Below are positions 26,755 through 34,300 of a DNA stretch of 64,000 nucleotides, piece after piece (the first letter of the stretch is position 1; every line of letters starts with the position of its first letter). The stretch is from Eremophila alpestris peregrina (lineage: Eukaryota; Chordata; Aves; Passeriformes; Alaudidae). Made by a program: the position numbers and the translations under genes. Under the pieces are notes generated by a model. It searched no databases and was not told the DNA's origin. It saw only the letters and a program-made list of their open reading frames with translations. The stretch covers positions 992,001-1,056,000 of the forward strand of contig WMCF01000006.1 of NCBI GenBank assembly GCA_009792885.1. Reading direction: 5' to 3'.

Positions 26755-27682
26755 ATGTGTACAAGTCAGATAAAATCTCAGTGGATGCCAGGTGCCCACC
26801 AAAGTTGTTCTATCACTCCTTTCCTCACCTGGACACAGAAGGGACAATATAAGGAAAAGCTCATGGGTCAAGACAAGAACAGGGAAAGATCACCCGCCAA
26901 TTACTGTCACGGGCAAAACAGTCTCAACTTGAGGAAAATGACTTTAATTTTTTACCACTCAAATCAAAGTAGGATGATAAGAAATAAAAATCTGAATCTA
27001 AAACATCTTTTCCCCAGAGGCACAGGGGGACAGGTAATGGAAGTAGCAGTCATCACATTGTGCTGCTCCTTCCTCCTCAAGGGCAGGACTCCTTCTCCCT
27101 TGCTGCAATGTGGGTCACTTCCAGAGGGTGCAGTCCTTCAGGAACAGGCTGCTACAGAAGGGGCTCTTCTCTCCAGGGGCCCACATGTCCTGTCATGCTC
27201 CTGCATAGGCTTCCCATGGGGTCACACCCTCCTTTGGGCATTCACCTGCTCCAGAATTGGATCCTCCATGGGCTGCAAGTGGATCTCTGCTCCACCATGA
27301 ACCTCCTGTGTTCTGCAGGGGCACAGCTGCCTCACCATGGTCTGCATCAGGGGGTGCAAGGGAATCTCAGCTCTGGTGCCTGGAGCACCTCCTGCCCCTC
27401 CTTCTGCATTGACCTGGGGGTCTGCAGGGATGCTCCTCTCACATATTCTCACCCCTTTCTCTGGCAGCAAATGTTGTTGTGCAGAAATCTTCCCCCATCT
27501 GTTATCACAGAGGTGCTCCCACCACTGCTGATGGCTCAGCCTTGGCCAGCAGTGGGTCTGTCTTGGAGCTGGCTGGCACTGACATCATCTGACATGGGAG
27601 AAGCTCCTGGCAGCTTCTCACAGAACTCACCCCTGCAGATCCCCCACTAACCCAAGACCATGCCACACAAACCCCATAAAGA
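26755..27682 (-). mobile_element. Long LTR-like element of an avian endogenous retrovirus, minus orientation
   Basis: On the plus strand the segment reads GATGCCAGGTGCCCACCAAA near its left end, then TTACTGTCACGGGCAAAACA, TCCTTCCTCCTCAAGG, repeated short blocks of the type TGCTCC..TGGG..CC, CTGCAAGTGGATCTCTGCTC, GCCTTGGCCAGCAGTGGGTC and CATGCCACACAAACCCC at the right end. Its reverse complement has the order of a widespread avian LTR of about 0.9-1.2 kb. The open frames of 196-204 codons across it come from its GC-rich low-stop composition and are not genes. The ends are diverged, target duplications were not found and no internal viral coding sequence is attached. Confidence 0.8.
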
Positions 27683-27920
27683 CTCAGGAAAAACAGGGTT
27701 TTTTTCTAGTTCAGTAGTCGCTGTGATTTTAGACAGAGATTTATAGATATTTTCACATATTTACAGGAAATACTAGAGTGAAGATCTGATAATTTTCTCC
27801 AGAACAGCACTTTCATTGTAATTCAATTTGCAATTTAACTGTATAATAAATGACTGCATAAACATCAATAATGGCTAATTCATTAAAAAATAGAATACAT
27901 TCATCTTTGCAACAGAAATA

Positions 27921-27954
27921 CCAAGTCATTAGGAAAGCCAAGTCACTAGGAAAG
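27921..27954 (+). repeat. 17-bp tandem duplication
   Basis: CCAAGTCATTAGGAAAG is followed at once by CCAAGTCACTAGGAAAG, one mismatch. A recent local duplication in unique non-coding DNA. Confidence 0.95.
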
Positions 27955-28537
27955 AATAATATATAAATTTGATTTTGGTGTTGGAAAGACTTGCACAAAG
28001 CATAATTAATAGTTAAAATTATACTCTCTGCTAGGAATCTCTTTTCTTCTCTCCCACAGAAGGAAAGGACCACACCTTGCTTCTTCATTCCAGCATTTTC
28101 GTGTACAACATTTGTTTTCTCTTTAACCTCACTAGCTTTCAGATAGGTCTAGAATGGATTATCATCCCTAGTCTAAAAAAAGAAAAAAATGCAAGTCCAC
28201 TCCCATATCCTGAACCATTCCAACATAAATGCATCAAAAGGACACACCACCTTTAGCCAGCATTCCCATCATCTTGTGACTCTCGGAAAAACCACAGATT
28301 TCAGAACATCTGTGCTTATCTGACCTCTAGTAGAAGTATGGCCCACTCCCACAGTGCTGTGTGGTTTCACCCTGTACACAGGCAATGGAGACAAGACAGT
28401 TGCTAAAGTACGTTGAAAGATGTCTTTTAAAAATATAAATCAGGTTGAAAAGATTCAGAATTTCAGCTCAGCATCTTTTTTCCTTTCAGGGGCATTGAAA
28501 TTTTTTGCTCCTATAATTTATCTGCCCAATATTTCTG

Positions 28538-28563
28538 GAAAATCACACAGCTGTGTGATTTTC
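28538..28563. repeat. Perfect 26-bp palindrome
   Basis: The left half GAAAATCACACAG and the right half CTGTGTGATTTTC are exact reverse complements with no spacer. The centre is CAGCTG, an E-box core. It is non-coding and about 2.6 kb upstream of the TRPC6 ATG. Confidence 0.95.
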
Positions 28564-28971
28564 ATCACTGTATTATCAATACCATCTATTTGAGTGTGGC
28601 TTCAGGATTTGTGAAAGATTTGGGATTGGTGAGAAAGTAAGAGTGCCTCAGGGAATACCAGAACCTGTGAGTCTGAAACAAGAATGAAGACCAAGGAAAG
28701 TTTGGCATCTAGAAAGGGTAGCAACTGAGAAAATTAGAAATGTCACCTGGAAGCTGACAGAGTTGCACAGGTATCATGTGGAAGATGGGAAATAATCTAG
28801 GGTCATTTAATCAGTAAGCACAAGATTCAAGGAAGCAGCAGAATGAAATAGAGAAAATGCCTGTGCAGGCTCTGAAATCAAAGTTTCTGATAGCCCATCA
28901 GCAAAGTAAAATGGTATTCACTGTAAGAAAGAAGAAACTATATCAGAGGGGGAGAAAAAAAAGAACAGAGG

Positions 28972-29147
28972 GAGGGGAAGGGAAGGGAAGGGAAGGGAAG
29001 GGAAGGGAAGGGAAGGNNNNNNNNNNNNNNNNNNNNNNNNNNNNNNNNNNNNNNNNNNNNNNNNNNNNNNNAGGGAAGGGAAGGGAAGGGAAGGGAAGGG
29101 AAGGGAAGGGAAGGGAAGGGAAGGGAAGGGAAGGGAAGGGAAGGGAA
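28972..29147 (+). repeat. GGGAA pentanucleotide array interrupted by an assembly gap
   Basis: Perfect GGGAA units fill 28972-29016 (about nine copies) and 29072-29147 (about fifteen copies), separated by 55 undetermined bases at 29017-29071. The plus strand is pure purine. Four consecutive GGG runs separated by AA form a textbook G-quadruplex pattern that repeats through the array. The ORFs crossing it on both strands are repeat artefacts. Confidence 0.97.
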
Positions 29148-29507
29148 AAAAAAGGTACTTGGAAGAAAAGAAACAACAGTCTAATATCAAATAGACTACT
29201 TGAAATAAAAAGTAATTGCAAACATTTGGGGAATATACAAAAAACACTAAGTGGAGAAGTACTGTCTCTTTGTAACAGAGTAGAACAAATGAAATTAACT
29301 GGTTATGCATAAGAGCAGTGGAACACATCAAAATTCCATCACAAAGTATTCTAGAAAACAATTTTCTTTCAATAAAAATGTGAGATATTATCAACAACAT
29401 ATTTCTCAATTGCAAAGCCTGCACATAAGTTTGTATTGTCTGTTTTTATAGTAATATGAAAGAAGAATCAGCATGAGAACTATAAAATACACATGGTATC
29501 GTTGGTA

Positions 29508-29550
29508 CTAAACTAAGTTTAGTTTCTGTTAAAATATCCTTTAACAGAAA
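29508..29550. repeat. Two adjacent perfect hairpins
   Basis: CTAAACT-A-AGTTTAG at 29508-29522 is a 7-bp stem with a one-base centre. It abuts an 11-bp stem, TTTCTGTTAAA at 29523-29533 and TTTAACAGAAA at 29540-29550, with a six-base loop ATATCC. An A-run follows directly. No matching mobile element was recognised. Confidence 0.9.
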
Positions 29551-29742
29551 AAAAAAAGGTTTGCAAAGAGGGGGAAGATTTAGAAAACCCATTTGAGTGT
29601 AATTTTGAGAGCCACTGCTAGAAGGACAAAAGAAATTTCAGAAATTTGACTGCAGGTATTTCTGCACCTCCTCTAAAGACCATGTAAATGAGCTGCAGGT
29701 CTCTTTACACACCTCTTCCTCTGGCATTTTCAGTAGGTGAGA

Positions 29743-29847
29743 CGAGCCCCAGTGGCCCAGGCAGCCACTGAAACCATGATGGGGCTGGGGCTGCTGGAGA
29801 GCACGGGCACTGCCAGCCTGCTCTGCAAATGACTGTACTGGGGCTCG
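29743..29847. repeat. Inverted repeat with 11-bp perfect arms
   Basis: CGAGCCCCAGT at 29743-29753 is mirrored exactly by ACTGGGGCTCG at 29837-29847. The 83-base interval is GC-rich (ATGGGGCTGGGGCTGCTGG and related) and has further possible pairing. It forms a small GC-rich island about 1.3 kb before the TRPC6 ATG. Function is unknown. Confidence 0.9.
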
Positions 29848-30402
29848 CCTAGTTATTTTCTCAGCACATCACTAAATCAGGGGAAGGTGTGCATGCCTAG
29901 AGAGCACAGTGTGCTGTGTGCTATTCCAACACAAACACTGGCAAGAATTCAATACGTGAACATGGTCGGGAATGAGGGAGTGACTTTATTTGGATGCACT
30001 AAGGATTTAACTATACATTTACAACATTTAATGCTAATATTCCCTTATGAAACAGTATTATGTTTAACATAAGATACCTAAAGGTCGGATGTTAATTCTT
30101 CAGTGCAACAGATTTTTCCTAGAAAAGTTTTAAGTATTTATTTGCAAACTATCATCAATCAAAGTGCTACCAGTGAAGCAGAACTGAGAAATACAAGTGG
30201 ACTGAGTTTTGATTAAGTGTTGTTACTGCAAAAAATATTGTGTTTGTTTTTTCCTATGATGCTTGGTATTTTGCTCCTGGTCTTAACTGAAATTATTAGA
30301 GGTGATTAAAAACTGGCTCTTCTCTGAAACAGGGGACAGGGTTTGTAAGAGGATGTTTCAGAGATGAAAGAAAGAAGCAAAGAGCCTGAAAAAGAAGTAG
30401 AA

Positions 30403-30414
30403 TTTCCAAGGAAA
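30403..30414. promoter_or_regulatory. Candidate NFAT/STAT-like element upstream of the CpG island
   Basis: TTTCCAAGGAAA contains two NFAT core motifs (GGAAA) in opposite orientation, and also fits the TTC-N4-GAA spacing used by STAT6. It sits about 750 bases before the TRPC6 ATG. Mammalian TRPC6 is known to be induced through calcineurin and NFAT, which makes the motif plausible here. Such short motifs are common by chance, so confidence is low. Confidence 0.2.
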
Positions 30415-30720
30415 TTTTTCAGTTTATGGGGAAGACTTAAAGTTGCAGATTTTCTGGGCGTTCTGGATTTGCGTTCATTTTCACTGATGCTCTTCCCCGG
30501 CCACTTACACGAGGACACAAGTGCAGCGCAGGCTGTTCTACCAAGCCACAGTCAATCCAAGCAAGAGTTCTGTTCCCCAGCCGCGGGGAGCCACCGCCAG
30601 CCGCGCCGCCGGTCCTGCCGAATTCCCAGGGAGGGCTCGGCGGGGTTCATTTCAGACCCCGGGGCCGCGCCTGGGAGAAGCGGCGGGAGGCTGGCACGGT
30701 CCCGGGGCGGTCAGAGGGAC

Positions 30721-30909
30721 ATGGCCCCTGCCCGGGGCCGGCGCAGGCGGGACGGAGCCGCGGGCCTCAGCTCGGCGGGGCCGGGGCGCAGCGGGCGGCG
30801 GCGGGGGAGGCGCGCAGGGGGCACCGGAGCCCCAGGGGAGGCGAGCGGAGCCCGCCGCCCTCCCACCTCCCGCCCCTTCCCTCCGGCCGGGGACAGCCGC
30901 GCCGGCTGA
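30721..30909 (+). other. Possible upstream ORF in the TRPC6 leader
   Basis: An ATG with G at -3 and G at +4 opens a 62-codon arginine-, glycine- and proline-rich frame that ends at TGA 30907-30909, 257 bases before the TRPC6 ATG. No other plus-strand ATG lies between this one and the TRPC6 start. It matters only if transcription begins upstream of 30721, which is unknown. The peptide resembles no known protein and its composition is what any GC-rich island would give. It is listed as a possible translational regulator, not as a gene. Confidence 0.25.
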
Positions 30910-30980
30910 CGCGCCGCAAACTTTGCTGCCCCCGCTCCGAGCTGCGCCTCGCCTGCGGCGCGGCGGGCGGCGGCTCCGGC

Positions 30981-31038
30981 TGCCGGGAGCCCCTCGCTGC
31001 CGGGAGCCCCTCGTTGCCGGGAGCCCCTCGCTGCCGGG
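30981..31038 (+). repeat. 17-bp GC-rich tandem repeat, about 3.4 copies
   Basis: The unit TGCCGGGAGCCCCTCGC occurs at 30981-30997, 30998-31014 (one C-to-T change) and 31015-31031, followed by a partial TGCCGGG at 31032-31038. It lies 129-186 bases before the TRPC6 ATG, probably in the 5' untranslated leader or core promoter. The unit length is not a multiple of three, so it is not a coding repeat. Each copy contains CCGGGAGCCCC, which can fold on itself in GC-rich RNA. Confidence 0.85.
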
Positions 31039-31166
31039 GCGCGGAGCGAGCGCGGCCGCGGCGCTGCCGGGGGGGAGCCCAGCGCGGTCCCGAGCGCCGC
31101 CGCGGCCGCTCCCGGCGCGCCCCGAGGGAGCCGCTGCGCCGCCCCGCAGCTCGGCCGCGGGACAGC

Positions 31167-31309
31167 ATGAGCCAAGCGCAGCCCTACGGCCCGCGGAAGG
31201 GCAGCTCCCCGGCGCCGGGGACCCGGCGGAACGACAGCCAGGACTACCTGCTGCTGGACGCGGAGTTGTGCGAGGAGAGCGCCCTGCCGCCCTACGCCTT
31301 CTACCCCGT
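31167..31309 (+). CDS. TRPC6: TRPC6 first coding exon (partial CDS, residues 1-47 plus two bases of codon 48)
   Basis: TRPC6 is a diacylglycerol-gated, calcium-permeable cation channel of the plasma membrane that forms tetramers and acts in smooth muscle, kidney podocytes and heart. This exon encodes only the cytoplasmic N-terminal leader before the ankyrin repeats. The peptide begins MSQAQPYGPRKGSSP, continues RRNDSQDYLLLDAEL and ends LPPYAFYPV. I recognise it by comparison from memory with mammalian TRPC6, which has the same MSQ start, GPRRGSSP block, RRNESQDYLLMDSEL block and a YGYYP end. The ATG has A at -3 and is the first ATG after 30721. Residues matching known mammalian phosphorylation positions are kept: Ser14 followed by Pro, Ser24 (human Ser28) and Tyr27 (human Tyr31). 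The leader is about four residues shorter than the human one between the two blocks, where mammals have an alanine/glycine run. The reading frame hits TGA at 31311 unless spliced. The donor CCCGT|GTGAGT leaves a split codon GT+N, which is valine whatever base follows. The ankyrin, transmembrane and pore exons are outside the window. Confidence 0.9.
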
Positions 31310-31315
31310 GTGAGT
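31310..31315 (+). other. TRPC6: Splice donor of TRPC6 exon 1
   Basis: The hexamer GTGAGT matches the vertebrate 5' splice-site consensus perfectly and sits one base before an in-frame TGA. An overlapping GT at 31308 (GTGTGA) is a weaker alternative that would end the exon after the proline codon in phase 0. The GTGAGT choice gives an exon ending in phase 2. The right choice can be settled only with exon 2, which is not in the window. Confidence 0.8.
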
Positions 31316-34300
31316 CCCGCCGGCCGGAGCGGGGGAGGCGGTGGCGGGACAGGTGCGGCGGGCGGGGGTCACGGCGCGGGGCCGGGAGCGCTGGTGGGCA
31401 GCCCCGTGGGGACCTGTCATCTTCCCTCGGCCTCTCCGGGGGAGGAGCGGGGCGGCTGTGCTTGGGAGGGTGGAGGAGCGGCGGTGGCACCGCCGTGCCC
31501 GCGCTGGCAGGTCTCCCCTGAGCAGACCGTGGTGCCTTCCCGCTGACAGGGAGGCGAAGGGTGGCTTGGGCACAGCTGTGGAGAGCAGGGCGAGAGACGT
31601 CGGGTGTACATAAAACTGATGGCATCTAATGGGTTTAATGTAATTACAGAAATTTTAACTCCTGTGATCGGTTGCTCCCACCGAGAGAGTACACATTGCA
31701 GGTGTGTGCATAAAACCGTCCGCCTTTCCTGACTGCAAAATAATTGCAAAAAAACCCCATCCTCCTATCAATTATTTTTATCAAAGCTATGTAGCCTCGT
31801 GTAATTTCATTATATGAGTTTTGGCAGGTATTTATCATTTAAAGCAGAATGCAAGAACATGTGCAATAAAAGCTAAATTACATAAATATAAATTACATAG
31901 GTTCCAAGAACCACAACCTAACGTCCACGTCGATTGGTGTTCAGTGTTGACAGTGTCCCTTTGGTTATGTGCTGTCAGCATGACTACTGTGATTACCACT
32001 TGTTAATGCTTCTGAGGAGAAGCTATCCAGCAGAGGGGGAAAATGGGTATTAAACAATGCAAGATGAGTCCTAAAATCTCAGATGATTGCTAGAAGATGT
32101 GTACTTTCTTTTGTACAAATTATATTTCATTGCTTAACTGGTAAATTTCAGTTATCAGTCTCTCCTAATATTTGCTGTTTTATCTATGAGCCACCTACCA
32201 GCCTCTTGACAATTACCTGGATATAAGAAAGGAATAACAACAATGAAACTGGGAACACTTACAGAGTTTGAATATTTAGCAACTCAACTAAGAACAACCA
32301 GAGTTTTCAAAATCTACTGCTGTATTGCTATTCTTGGGTGTCATTGTGGATCACTAATTCAGTAGGCTCACGTAGCTGAAACAGGCATATTGGACTTAAA
32401 TCCCATCTCAAAATATACAAAAGCATCTATTTAATGAATCCTTTCAGAAAAAAAAAAAAGCCTTATGATGTTTAGTTCAGATTGGTTCTCACTAGTGGAC
32501 TAAAGCTTTGAACTAATATGGCAATTCTGAAGTTCTTTTGCTGTCTCCTCATTCAGAATGGGTGTGCAGCTGTGAGAGGATAGATCTTGCATAAGTGTTT
32601 CAAATCACCTCTTCAAAGAAAACCTGTGAGTCTGTGGGGTGCTGATAATTTCCCTTCAAGAGTGAAATGAATAAAGTGCCTGTGCTAACAGCTCTTGGTC
32701 CAGCACACTCCCAGTGTGGAGATTGCCTCTCATCAGCTCACAGTGGTCATAAGGAAAGCCTGCATCCTAATCAAGTTGTATTGTGGAACAAGGGTAGCAC
32801 TAACCACAGGAAGTTATCAAGGGCTTGTTTTTGACATGCACGTTAGACATGAAGAAGTTGTTCTTTGGGGTTTCTCTGGATGTGGAAAAGAATCACTTCA
32901 CAGAGATCCGTAGGCAGTGCCTACACGTGGCCACTGCCAGGACTTCTTGGCTGGCAGGAATGAATGCTATGAGTGAAGAGGCTCTTCCAGGGTATATTCT
33001 TGGTGATTACCTAGCACAGTTTTTGAATTTTTCTGCCTAACTTCAGCTACATCCCATTTCAGGTACATTTTGCAGGTATGCCTTTTCAGCCAAAAGTCAT
33101 TAGTTTTGCTAGAGGCCTTCATATGGCCAAGAATTTAATAAATAATAAACTGGGCCATGTGTTGTGTATGATCTTTATATTCTTTATCATCTACATGCAG
33201 TAAAAATACTTTTCTCTACTTTTTTTTTCCCCTAATCCTTAAATTACTGGTATTTCCTAATGTTACTATGGTGGTTAATGGATAACAGTAATGCAGAATA
33301 CATCTGATGTCCAAAAAAAGCTGAGTTTTACCTCCTTTTAAACATTTCTGGGAGGGCAAAACACTAATTGGTATAGTGCGGCAGGTGACTATTGCTTGAA
33401 AAGGAGCTTGATGCTAAGGAATAGTTTTTCTCAAGTGGTGATTTAGTGCTAATGCTGATGTTACTGCCTATGTTGTTTGTAGAACATGCTTTTCATGTGG
33501 TGTTTTGTGTCTGCTGTTTTGTGCTGTAGTTTCTGGATGATAATAAAAACCCAAACTGTTTACAGAGATCTATTTCCTGTATTGTAGCTCCTCTTTCTGG
33601 AGACCAGCTTTATTGTATTCAAGGTAGCTGTTACCTTTATTGCAAAAAAGATTTCAAGAAGGTACCTTGAGCTCATCAGCTGTGCCAGGTAGGGTCACAC
33701 AGACTTTTGGCAGTGGATGGAAGGCTTTTACCTTTATATGTATTATGATGCAAAACAAAATTAAAACGGAATTTTCTGCTGAAAAATACTGCTTTTTTTT
33801 TGAATTCAGAACCTTAAGCAGGAAACCCAAAATTTGAGCAATCTGTAGAATTTGTAAATAAACTATTTTCAAAAGATGAGGCTACTTTTTAAGACATTAG
33901 AATTTGAGATGTGCTAGAAATTATATACGATAATATTGTCTTTCTAGTAGTGATCTTATGTATCAAGAAATAGATTGCAGTATACATGTCAGAAGATTGA
34001 CTCCTGGAATGCAAAACATGTATATGTTGGGATTTGTCCCTCCTGTGCAAGTCTTTCATTGGCAAAGAGCCCAGTTTTGAGGTTTAAAACAGGATGGAAA
34101 GTGCATTTTAATGTCTAACCCCAACTCTGAGCACTAATGTGCAGTAGGATTTGAAAGTGGTAGCACTTGTATGTAAACTTCCCTGCTGAAAAAATGTTAG
34201 TGTAGGACAGATTGTCAGTGTACTAAGCTAGTGAGTAGACACTAATTCAGTCAGACACCTGGTTGTACTGCTTATTTATACTTTGCAATGTTTTGCATTG

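Larger units (their letters stand above)
27683..30569. other. Far-upstream TRPC6 flank with structured repeats
   Basis: Non-coding flank leading into the CpG island. It holds a 17-bp duplication, a 26-bp palindrome, the GGGAA array with its gap, two adjacent hairpins and a GC-rich inverted repeat, all listed separately. An open frame starting at 30364 merges into the CpG island and is not supported as a gene. Confidence 0.65.
30570..31605. promoter_or_regulatory. TRPC6: CpG island promoter of TRPC6
   Basis: Base composition changes abruptly from AT-rich flanks to a block of about 1 kb that is very GC-rich with dense CpG dinucleotides. It covers the likely 5' leader, exon 1 and the start of intron 1. 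GC boxes of the form GGGGCGG are visible at 30704-30710 and, inside the intron, at 31449-31455. I see no convincing TATA box in the 300 bases before the ATG, which fits a TATA-less CpG-island promoter with dispersed start sites. The exact transcription start cannot be read from the sequence. Edges are estimated by eye. Confidence 0.85.

Noticed and set aside
26686..27650. Open frames of 204 and 196 codons
   Set aside because: They lie inside the minus-oriented LTR-like element and reflect its composition. The frames do not resemble retroviral proteins.
28857..29424. Open frames crossing the GGGAA array on both strands
   Set aside because: A pentamer repeat without stops plus an undetermined gap creates them. 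They encode only repeat-derived residues.
30364..30909. Plus-strand open frame of 181 codons running into the island
   Set aside because: Its first half is ordinary AT-rich sequence and its second half is island composition. There is no domain or homology. Only the inner ATG at 30721 is kept, as a possible upstream ORF.
30521..31546. Plus-strand open frame of 341 codons
   Set aside because: It crosses the CpG island in a different frame from TRPC6. Its Pro/Ala/Arg/Gly composition is what stop-poor GC-rich DNA gives, and it reads through the splice donor.
30711..31625. Minus-strand open frame of 304 codons
   Set aside because: It is antisense to the TRPC6 exon and island. Low stop-codon density explains it, and it shows no domain.
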